From: Wenxinia saemankumensis
GTDB lineage: Bacteria; Pseudomonadota; Alphaproteobacteria; Rhodobacterales; Rhodobacteraceae
Direction: 5' to 3'
DNA: 64,000 nt
NCBI RefSeq assembly: GCF_900141735.1
Contig: NZ_FQYO01000004.1
Span: forward strand, 310,001-374,000
Within the stretch, counting starts at the first letter, position 1; the number at the start of each line of letters is the position of its first letter. Made by a program: the position numbers and the translations under genes. Shown here piece after piece: positions 17,201-26,000 of this stretch. The notes beneath the pieces are model-generated. The model did no database searches and was not told the DNA's origin. It saw only the letters and a program-made list of their open reading frames with translations.

Positions 17201-18989
17201 CCGCCCGCAGGATGCCCAGCGCCCCGGCGACGAGGTCGGTGCCCCGCGCGGCGTGCAGGCCGATCACCGCGCCGGGCGCGATGCCCCGGGCACGCAGCGC
17301 GCCGGCGATCCGGGCGGCCCGGTCCTCCAGCTCGGCGAATGAGAGGGTGGTGCCCTCGAAGGTGACGGCCGGCGCGTCCGGCGTCCGACCCGCCTGCTCG
17401 GCCACGAGGGCGTGGATCGTGCGGCGATCCACCTCGCGTTCCGTCGCGTTCCACCCCTCGACCAGCAGGCGCCGCTCGGCCTCCGGCAGGATCGGCAGCG
17501 CGGTGATCGCGGTGTCGTCGTCGAGCCGGGGCAGCGCGGCGAGCAGACCCTCCAGCCGGGCGGCGATCAGCGCCGCCTCGGCCGGCGCGATCCGGGCGGG
17601 ATCGGCATGCAGGCGCAGCCCATGCGCGCCGACGACCAGCGTGACCGCCGCCCCCTCCACGGGCGCGTCGAGCGAGAGCGCCGCCATCGGCATCGCGCCC
17701 CCGGCGAGGGCCGGCAGCCGCGCCGGCAGGTCGATGGCGAAGGGCGCGCGCTGCGACAGGTCGGCGACCTCGGCCACCAGGGCCGTCGCGGCGGCCGCGA
17801 AGCCGTCCTCGGGGTCGTAGCGGAGCGGCATCCAGTCCGCCGTGATGCCGGGCAGGCCGCGCCCGTGGCCCAGGGCGATGTCGACCGCCGCGCCCCCGGT
17901 CATCGCGCAGATCAGCGCGGGAAAGGCCGCGAGCGTCTGTTCGGTCGTCAGCTGCGGCGGCAGGACGATGCCCTTCTGCCAGGGGGCGCCCCCGGGGCCC
18001 GGGGTCGCGCCCCAGGCGGCGGGCGCCATCCGGTCGAGCCGCCTTTCCCAGTCCGGCTCGAACCGGGCGGCGCAGGCCACCGCGGCCTCGGCCCCCGCCA
18101 CCTCTGTCCGGCAGGTCGCGCCGGAACCGGGCAGGTCGGTCGCGGCCAGCCCCATCGGCGTCTGCAGCCCCGACAGGCGGATCGCGCCGTCGCCGGTCGC
18201 GACCGTCAGCGTCCCGGGGCCGGAGGCGAGGATCGCGCCCGGTTCGCCCTCCCCATCGGCCGGTTCGGCGCTGCGGACGATCAGCGTGCGGTCCCAGACG
18301 AGGATCCGCGGCAGCGCGACCGGGTTGCGGTAGCCGCCATGATCGAGCGCGCGGACGAGGCGCAGCGTGCCCTCCACCGTGCGGAAATCCAGCAGCCCCC
18401 CCTGCGGAGGCCGGTCGGCGGCGCGGTGGACGCGGCGCTGCGACAGGTCCTGCTTCGTGCGCGGCAGCTCCCACCGCGACAGCGCCTCCATCACCTCGGG
18501 AAAGCTCTCGATCGCGGCGGCGAAGCACTTGAGGTTGAGGCTGAGCGCCGTCTCGCCCTCGCCGATCTCGACCGGCCGGGTGACGAGCAGGTCGCCCTCG
18601 TCCACCCCGCCCTCGATCAGGTGCCACGAGATGCCGTGCGCCCTCTCCCCCTCCAGCAGGGCCCAGACGGGGGCGTTGAGGCCGGCATGGGCGGGCAGCG
18701 GGCCGTCGTGGAAGTTGACGGCCCCCCGGCGGGGCAGGGCGAGCACGTCGTCCGGCAGCAGGTCGAGATTGGCGACGCTGAGCAGCCAGTCCACCTGCAG
18801 GCCGCCGATGCGCGACGCCAGTTTCGGCCCCGGGGCGAAGAGCGGCAGGTCCCGCGATTCGGCCCAGGCCCGCACCTCGTCCGACCGGGTGACGAGTCCG
18901 CGGACCGGGTGCCCCGCCTCGAGCAGCATCTTCCCCGCCTCGATCGTGAGGGTGTCGCTACCGACGAGCAGGGCGGTGAAGCTGGGCAT
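14232..18989 (-). CDS. NRPS: formyltransferase-like / adenylation with inserted luciferase-like monooxygenase / PCP (MupA/Atu3671 type)
   Basis: About 1585 residues. (1) Residues 1-300: formyltransferase-like domain (methionyl-tRNA formyltransferase fold) with N-x-H in AVNFHDGPLPAH near 92-94 and Asp in GGVDEGD near 130. (2) 330-510: region resembling the end of a condensation domain, with no HHxxxDG. (3) Adenylation domain interrupted after motif A4: A3 YTSGSTGRPKG near 668, A4 SFDIS near 712. (4) About 745-1105: FMN-dependent luciferase-like monooxygenase (SLYYWGNDD, WTPERHFHAFGGPYPNP, LAIASGWQPDDF). (5) Rest of the adenylation domain: A5 NMYGPTETTIW near 1180, A7 YRTGDLARW near 1263, A10 PLTPNGKVD near 1358. 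(6) PCP: FFELGGHSILAVQ, pantetheine Ser near 1459. It should activate one amino acid, oxidise it and possibly formylate it. A GTG at 19007 is an alternative start. The PPTase gene is coupled at the 3' end. Confidence 0.92.
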   Translation of the reverse strand: MPSFTALLVGSDTLTIEAGKMLLEAGHPVRGLVTRSDEVRAWAESRDLPLFAPGPKLASRIGGLQVDWLLSVANLDLLPDDVLALPRRGAVNFHDGPLPAHAGLNAPVWALLEGERAHGISWHLIEGGVDEGDLLVTRPVEIGEGETALSLNLKCFAAAIESFPEVMEALSRWELPRTKQDLSQRRVHRAADRPPQGGLLDFRTVEGTLRLVRALDHGGYRNPVALPRILVWDRTLIVRSAEPADGEGEPGAILASGPGTLTVATGDGAIRLSGLQTPMGLAATDLPGSGATCRTEVAGAEAAVACAARFEPDWERRLDRMAPAAWGATPGPGGAPWQKGIVLPPQLTTEQTLAAFPALICAMTGGAAVDIALGHGRGLPGITADWMPLRYDPEDGFAAAATALVAEVADLSQRAPFAIDLPARLPALAGGAMPMAALSLDAPVEGAAVTLVVGAHGLRLHADPARIAPAEAALIAARLEGLLAALPRLDDDTAITALPILPEAERRLLVEGWNATEREVDRRTIHALVAEQAGRTPDAPAVTFEGTTLSFAELEDRAARIAGALRARGIAPGAVIGLHAARGTDLVAGALGILRAGCAYLPLDPAYPADRIALYLSDSNTALVLSDAPGDLPEGTPALALGADEIAGAEPLVELTGGPDDLAYLIYTSGSTGRPKGVMIEHAQVANFFAGMDERIPHAPGDAWLAVTSLSFDISVLELFWTLSRGMHVVVASEAARTLTAEAPARGMEMSLYYWGNDDGAGRDKYALLLDGARFADENGFCAVWTPERHFHAFGGPYPNPSVTGAAVAGLTRNIGVRAGSCVAPLHHVARIAEEWAVIDNLTDGRAGLAIASGWQPDDFVLRPENTPPANKPAMMDAIRDLRRLWAGEAVEFPKADGTMHAIVTQPRPVSPQPRLWVTTAGNPDTWREAGANGCNVLTHLLGQSVEEVGQKIALYHEALRAAGHDPAQFTVTLMLHTYLADSRAQAREIAREPMKDYLRSAAGLIKQYAWAFPAFKKPQGVETPMQLDLGSLEAEELDAILDFAFERYFEESGLFGTVEDAVARIDGLKAIGVGEVACLIDYGIARETVLEGLRPLAEVLRRVNDGTGGADHSLAGLIAAHRVSHLQCTPSMARMMLAHDETRAALGRLRHLMIGGEALPGGLVRELRQATGAEIENMYGPTETTIWSSTQPARADQVTNGIGTPIANTRLYVLDEAMRPCPVGVTGELWIGGDGVARGYWDRPDLTAERFRPDPFAEGRVYRTGDLARWRADGTVDFLGRADGQVKLRGHRIETGEIAATLEAAGAAQAVVLLREDRLVAYVTGGPGEAELRAALSARLPAAMVPARIVGMEAFPLTPNGKVDTRALPAPAAPRPADMPAPAQMRDMDPAPEDRPARTGPPAIPPASTLAGSADATATAPAGSGPPADEVVRQVWSATLGVSDIRARDSFFELGGHSILAVQAHRALREATGLRALSITDVFRFPTLSALAGRIEALGYRAGPGPEAPAPDAGPTDGPATPTPGPDVGPAAPAPGAGDPPEDVRAAVLRALAAPAEAEPDETRERTEVMDRRKALRLLKSGEP

Positions 18990-19025
18990 GACGTGGTCTT
19001 TCGGCACGGGGAACGGACTTTCGGA

Positions 19026-20009
19026 TCAGGCGCGCGCAGAGGGGTCCGGCCGCCGGGCACGGCGGGCCGAGTCGCGGGAATGTCGCACCAAGGTGCGAAG
19101 AAAGTGTGGCGGATCGTCCGCGCGACGGCCTCGGGCCAGGTTGCGCGCCCGGTGGACCAGCCCGCCCGCGACCCGCGCGACATCGGCGGCGGCCGCAAAT
19201 GCGGCGCCATGACTCTTGCGGAAATAGTGGCGGCGCGAGTCGAACCAGTACTCCGGCACCCGCGCCCAGTCCTTCATCCCCGTCGAGACCGAGCCGATAT
19301 GCGCGACCCGGCTCCCGGGAACGAAGCGCGTCGTCCATCCGGCGCGGCGCGCCCGCAGGCAGAGCTCCGTCTCCTCGAAATAGAGGAAGAACGTCTCGTC
19401 GAAGCCGCCCACTTCCTCGAGCACGGCGCGGCGGATCATCAGGCTCGCCCCGGCGAGCCAGTCCACCTCGCAGGCGCGACCGGGCGTGTCGAGCGGCACC
19501 CGCCGCGCGGCGAGCAGGCGCGAGACCGGGCCGAACCTCGCCCCCTCCTCGAACTCGCTGGCGATCGAAGGGAAGCGGAAGGTGGTCAGGTGCGTCGCGC
19601 CGTCCTCGCCGTGGATCAGGCTCCCCGCGAGGCCGGCGCGGGGATGGGCGGCCAGATCCTCAGCGAGCGCGCGGATCGCATCCGGCGCGGGGAAGGCGTC
19701 GGAATTGAGGATGTAGACGAGGTCCGGCACGGCGCCGCCGGGCAGCCCCGCGCGGATCCCGGCATTGTTGCCCGCGCCGAAGCCGCCGTTGCGGCCCGAC
19801 TGGATCACCCGCACCCGGTCCTGCCCGGCCAGCGCCGCCGAAAGCCGCTCGAACGAGCCGTCCCGCGAATCGTTGTCGACAACGGTGATCCCGCCGGCCA
19901 GCCCCTCCATCGCCGCGAGGGCCGCCTCGACCGCGCGCAGGGTCATGTCCGGCGTGCGCCAGTTCAGCACGATCGTGTGGATCACGGGCGCCGCCACCGT
20001 TGCGCTCAC
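19026..20009 (-). CDS. Glycosyltransferase family 2 protein (rhamnosyltransferase-like)
   Basis: A 327-residue GT-A enzyme of the WcaA/RfbN-like group. It has TIVLNWRTPD near residue 14, VVDNDSRDGSFERL near 45, GGFGAGNNAGIRAG near 75, the DXD-like YILNSDAFPAPDAI near 98 and GGFDETFFLYFEETELCLR near 200, which is the catalytic ED/EE block. A basic C-terminal tail follows. The GTG start overlaps the stop of the PKS gene (GTGA), and the NRPS gene begins 36 bp after its stop. A glycosyltransferase thus sits inside the assembly-line operon, which suggests that the product, or its carrier glycan, is glycosylated as part of the same pathway. The sugar is unknown. Confidence 0.9.
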   Translation of the reverse strand: MSATVAAPVIHTIVLNWRTPDMTLRAVEAALAAMEGLAGGITVVDNDSRDGSFERLSAALAGQDRVRVIQSGRNGGFGAGNNAGIRAGLPGGAVPDLVYILNSDAFPAPDAIRALAEDLAAHPRAGLAGSLIHGEDGATHLTTFRFPSIASEFEEGARFGPVSRLLAARRVPLDTPGRACEVDWLAGASLMIRRAVLEEVGGFDETFFLYFEETELCLRARRAGWTTRFVPGSRVAHIGSVSTGMKDWARVPEYWFDSRRHYFRKSHGAAFAAAADVARVAGGLVHRARNLARGRRADDPPHFLRTLVRHSRDSARRARRPDPSARA

Positions 20010-23000
20010 TCCGCCGCGCGCAGCAGGGGCCAGGCCGCGCTCTCCGCCTCGCGCTCCGCCGCCTCGATCACCCGGCGCATCCGCGCGGCGAGGACGCGGA
20101 CATTCGGCTCCAGCACCATCGAATCGTGGGTGCCGGGCACCTCGTGCACCGCGATGGCGGGGGCATGGGCGGTCCAGTCGTTGTCGGGCAGGACATAGGC
20201 CCGCTCGTCCGAGACCCAGCGGCCCGGCGCGACCTCCCACCGGCCCACCAGCGGCGGGCGGAACAGGTCGAGCGGTCCGTCCCAGGGCCGCACCTCGTAG
20301 CGCGCGATGGCGTCGTAGAAGGCCGCCTCGATCGCCTTGTCGTGGAACTCCGCCTCGGCGGCCGTCTCGATCACCGGGCGCCGCCGCGCCCGCGACCAGG
20401 CGATGCGCCGCGCGGCCCATTTTACCGGGTAGAACGCCCCCTCCTCGCGCCATTTCAGGCGCTGGATCGCCAGCCGGTCGGCCCGGGCGAGCGGGCGGCG
20501 GCGTGGCAGCGGCGTGTCGAGCATCACCAGCGCCGACACCTCCTCGCCCGCCGCCTTCAGCTGTCGGGCGATCTCGTAGGCGGTGATCCCTCCGCCCGAG
20601 AAACCGCCGATCATCCAGGGGCCGCGCGACTGCACCTGCCGCATCTCGGCCAGCATGTCGCGCGCCGCCGCCTCGATGTCGCGGTGCGGCTCGGCATCGC
20701 CGTAGAGACCGCGCGCCTGCAGGCCGTAGACCGGGCGGTCGGCCCCGATCAGATGCGCCAGGTGGCGCAGGTTCAGCACGTTGCCGAACATGCCCGCGAC
20801 GAGGAAGAACGGCGTCTTCGGCCCGCCCTCCCCCTCGTGCATCGGCACGACATGGGTGAAGCGGCGGGCCGGGGCGGCCTCGCTCCGCGCGGTGTCCTCC
20901 GGTCCGGCATCGCCGCCGGCCTCGGCGATCAGGCGCGCGCAGGAGCGGATCGTCGGCGCCTCGAACAGGACCGAGATCGGGAAATCGACGTCGAAGGCCT
21001 TCCTGATCCGGGCGAAGAGGCGCACCGCGATCAGGGAATGACCGCCGAGATCGAAGAAGCTGTCCTCGGCCCCGATCCGGCTCACGCCCAGAAGCTCGGA
21101 CCAGATCGCGGCGAGCCGCCGTTCCACCTCGCCCTCGGGCGGAACGAAATCGCCGTCGAGCGCCGGACGCTCGAAGGTGCGGGCCGGCCCGGCCTCGGCG
21201 CGGGCGCCGGCTTGCGCGATCAGCGCGGTCAGGTCCATCGACGAGACGAGCACGCGCGGCCGGCCCGAGGCGAGCGCGCGGAAGAACATCGCCGCCCCGT
21301 CCTTCGGCGGGATCCCCTGCGAGATGGCGTGGCGCAGCCGCTCCTCCTCGGGCGAGAGGGGGCGCACGGCCTCGACCGCGCGGCGGGCGGGCGCCGCGCC
21401 CAGCGACAGGCCCTGCGCCACCTTGCGGATGGTGAAGCCCCTTATGTCGACGCAGATCGTGCCGTCCGGGGCGCAGAGGCTGATGTCGAACCGGGCGGTC
21501 CCCGAGTCGGCGACGTTGCGGCCGGCGCTGCGCACCCAGCTCACCATCTCGGCCGGGAGGGGGCCGTGGACGCGCAGGGCGGCGTAGCTCACCGGCACCC
21601 ACAGGTGATCGGGTGCGTAGCCCTCGATCAGGTCCATCGCCCAGCCGGTCGCGATGTCCATCAGCCCCGGATGCAGGTGGTACTCGGCATCGCCCTCCGG
21701 CAGTTCGAGCTGGGCGAGACCCTCGCCCTCGCCCGTCCGCGTCGCGGTCATCACCCGCCAGCGCCGGCCGAAGCGCAGATGCGCCTCCTGCGGCGAGCGC
21801 AGCGTGCCGCCCTCCTCGGCCAGGGTCAGCCGCCCGCAGCGCAGCGCGATGGCCTCCAGATCCACGCGCGGCGGCGTCGGCAGGTCGTAGAGCCGGATCT
21901 CGCCCGTCGCGTTCTGCTCCCACCCCGCGCCGCGATCGCTCTCGACCACGAGGCGATAGCCTCTGTCGCTGCGCGGCAGCGTCACCCGGACCGTCGTCTC
22001 GCCGGCATCGGGGACCGAGAGCGGCCGTTCGAAGGTCAGGTCGCGCAGCTCGAACGTGGTCGGCTCGCCCTGCGCGGCCAGCGCCTCGGCCGCGAGTTCG
22101 AGGTAACCGGTCCCGGGCAGGAGCGCGCCGCCGTCACGGGTGCGATGCTCGTCCAGAACCCAGCGCGCGGCGCTGCGCCAGCGCGCGGTGAAGACGCGGT
22201 TGGCGGCCGCGTCGAAGCTCGCGGCGTCCAGCAGGGCGGCGTCGATCACCTGCGGCGGCGGCGGCGTCACCCCTTCGCGGGCGCGCATCGCCTCGGCCGC
22301 CATGCCGACCTCGGCCCAGATGCCCCAGTTCAGCGCGAGGACGCGGGTCCGGCCGCCGGAACGCGACGCGGCGAAGGCGTCGAGCCAGGCATTGGCGGCG
22401 ACGTAGTCGACCTGTCCCGCCGGGGCCGTGGCGACGGAGGAGGACGAGAACAGCGCGATCCACTCGACCGCCCCGTCCGGGAAGAGCAGGTCCAGCACCT
22501 GCCCGCCGTGGATCTTGGGCGTGAACACGTCCTCGACCGAGACCGGGCTCTTGCCCAGGATCGGCGCGTCGTCGATCACGCCCGCCCCGTGGACCACGCC
22601 CGAGATCGGGCCGAGCGTCTCGTGCATCTGCGCGGCGACGCGGCGCATCTCCTCGACGTTGGACACGTCGGCGGCGAAGGTCGCGACCGCCCCGCCCGAC
22701 GCGCTGGCCGCGGCCTGCAACCGGCGGATCGCCCGCAGCCGCCCGGCCAGCCGGTCGCCGGGGGCGGACCGGGCGAGCACCCTGTCCCACTCTCCCCGCG
22801 GCGGCAGCGGCTGGCGCGCGACCAGCGCCACCTTCGCCCCGCGTTCGCGGATCAGCGCCTCGGCGATGGTCAGGCCGATCCCGCCATAGCCGCCGGTGAA
22901 CAGGACGACGGACCCCTCCGCCACCGGCATCTGCCCGGTCGGCGGCAAGTCGGCGCGGGTCCAGCGCGGCGCGTAGCGGATGCCGTCCCGCCACGCGGCG

Positions 23001-26000
23001 CGGCCGCTATCCGGATCGGACAGCGCCTCGGCCAGCACCGCCGCGACCTGGGCCTCCGACCCGTCGGGGGCGGGCAGGTCGAGCGAGCGGCAGGTCACCT
23101 GCGGGAATTCGCGCGGGATCACGCGGAGCGGCCCCTGCACGGTGGCCTTGTCGGGATGGCGCAGCGCCTCTCCCCGCACCTGCGCCGCCTCGGAGGTGAC
23201 GACCGTGATGTCGAGCGGCCCGCCATCGGCCCCGCCCCAGGCCTGGGCGAGGAAGAACAGCGACCAGAAGCCCTGCTCCTGCACCCGGTGATAGAAGGAC
23301 GAGCCCGGCCGCGCCCCCTCGTCCGCCGTGGCCAGCCACAGGTGCAGCACACGGTCCGGCATCCTCTCCTCGGCCGCTAGGGCCGAGATCATCGCGTCGA
23401 ACCCCTCGCGCCCGCGCTCGGGGGCGATTGTGTAGCCCGCCTCCGTCCGGGCGAAGGAATCGCCCGGACGCACCACGACGACCTCGTGCCCCGCCGCCAT
23501 CAGCCGCCGGGTCACGTCGGCGCCCAGCGGGCCACCATCGGCAAAGACGAGCCAGCGCGCGGCCGGCGCGTCCGACAGGTCGCCCGCCACGTCCACGCCG
23601 CATTCGGCATAGGCGGGCCGCCAGCTCTCGACCCAGCCCCAACGCTCCCGGTCCTCGATCCGCATCGGCCAGTCCGGCGCCTCGGCGGTCCGGCCGGGGT
23701 CGATCCAGTAGCGCGACCGCTGGAACGGGTAGGTCGGCAGCGGCACCCGCCTGCGCCGCGCCGCGCCCCAGAGCTGCGACCAGTCGAACCGCCCGCCCGT
23801 GGCCCAGACCCGGCCGAGCTGCGCGACGAAATAGGCATCGTCCGCGGCGCCGTCCTCGGGATGGCGGAGCGAGCCGATCACCTGGTTCGCAGTCACCTGC
23901 CCGTGCTGTCCGGCCAGCGAGGACAGGGCCTTGCCCGGCCCGACCTCGATGTAGATCCGCTCGGGGTCCTGCGAGAGCGTCGTCAGCCCGTCCGCGAAAT
24001 GCACCGTGCCGCGCAGGTGCCGCACCCAGTAGTCCGGATCAGTCGCCTCGTCGTCGGTGATCCAGTCCCCGGAGCGGTTCGAGACGAAGGGGATCGCCGG
24101 CGCCTTCAGGTCGAGCGCGGCGAGGAAGGCGCGGAACTCGTCCAGGATCGGCTCCAGCATCCGGCTGTGGGCGGCGATGTCGATCGGGATGCGCCGGCAC
24201 TCGATCTCGTCCGCCTTCAGCGCCGCTTCCAGCGCATCCAGCGCCGCGCGGGGGCCGGACGCCACGCAGAGGCCGGGCGCATTCACGGCGGCAAGGTCGA
24301 GATCTTCCCCCAGCCGCGCCCTCAGCTCGGCCTCCGGCAGCGCGACGGACAGCATCCCGCCCTCGGGCACCGTGTCGAAGAGCCGCCCGCGCAGGCTGAC
24401 GAGGCGGATACAGTCGTCGAACCCCATCACCCCGGCCACGGCGGCCGCCGTGTTCTCGCCCATCGAATGGCCGATCAGCGCGGCGGGCCGCACGCCCCAG
24501 CCCATCCAGAGCTGCGCGAGCGCGTATTCCACGATCATGATGAGCGGCAGCTGGACGGAGGGTCGCTGCAGACGCGCGCTCACCTCGTCCGCATTTCCGT
24601 CCGTCAGCCAGTCGGCGCGGGGATCGTCGCCCGTCTCCGCCGCCAGCACGTCGAGGCCCCGGTCCATCCACTCGCGGAAGACGGGCTCGGTCTCGTAGAG
24701 GCCGCGCGCCATATCCGCGTATTGCGCCCCGCCGCCGGGAAACATGAAGACGATGCCGGGATCCTCGGCGACGACCGTGTGGGTGAAGACCCGGCGCGGA
24801 TCGTTCGCGCGCAGCGCCTCGGCCGCCTCCTCGTGCGAGGCTGCGACGACCACGCGCCGCCGGTCGAAGGCACGGCGGCCCTCCTTCAGCGTCCAGGCGA
24901 CATCGGCCAGCGGCTGGTCGCCCCGCGCCTCCAGATGATCCGCCAGGCGGTCCGCCGCCGCGTCGAGCGCGGCCTTCGACCGGGCCGACAGCGTCAGCAG
25001 CTGGAACGGCCAGTCGCTCTCCTCCGCCGCCGGCGGCTCCGGCGCCTCTTCCAGCACGACATGGGCGTTCGTGCCGCCGACGCCCAGCGACTGCACGCCG
25101 GCGCGGCGGGGATGGGTCCCGCGCTCCCAGTCGCGCAGCGTATCGTTCACCACGAAGGGCGAGCCCTCGAACGGGATGGCCGGGTTCGGCGCCTCGTATC
25201 CCAGCGAGGGCGGCATCTGCCGGTGATGCAGCGCGAGCGACGCCTTGATCAGCGAGGCGACCCCCGCGGCGGTGTCGAGATGGCCGATATTCGTCTTGAC
25301 CGATCCGATGCGGCAATGGCCGGTCCCGCTGTCGCCGAAGGCTTCGCTGAGGGCCGCGACCTCGATCGGATCGCCGAGATAGGTGCCGGTCCCGTGGCAC
25401 TCGACATAGTCGATCGTGGCGGGATCGACGCGCGCCACGCGCTGCGCCTCGCGGATCGCGCCGGCCTGTCCATCCACGGAAGGGGCGAGATACCCGGCCT
25501 TGTCCGACCCGTCGTTGTTGATCGCGGTCCCCTTGATGACCGCCCAGATGTGGTCGCCGTCGCGCAGCGCGTCGGACAGGCGCCGCAGCACCACGATCCC
25601 CGCGCCCGAGCCGAAGACGGTGCCCTGCGCCCGGTGGTCGAAGGCGTGACATTCGCCGTCGGGGGACAGGATCTCGCCCTCCTTGTAGAGGTAGCCCCGT
25701 CCCTGCGGCAGCTCGATCGTGGCGCCGCCCGCCAGCGCCATGTCGCATTCGCCCATCATCAGGGCCTGGCACGCGTAATGCACCGCGACCAGCGAGGTCG
25801 AGCAGGCCGTCTGCACGTTCACGCTCGGCCCGCGCAGATCGAAGACGTGGGAGACGCGGGTGGTCAGGAAATCCTTGTCGTTGCCGGTATGGCGCAGCAG
25901 GAACTCGCCCGTCTCGGCCACGAGATCGGGGTTCGTCATCAGGTTGAAGTAGAAATACGACCCCATCCCGCAGCCGCCATAGACCCCGACCGGGCCGCTC

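Noticed and set aside
16900-18050. A full condensation domain in the NRPS
   Set aside because: The region before the adenylation domain only resembles the end of a condensation domain and the usual linker. The HHxxxDG active site is absent, and a first module does not need one.
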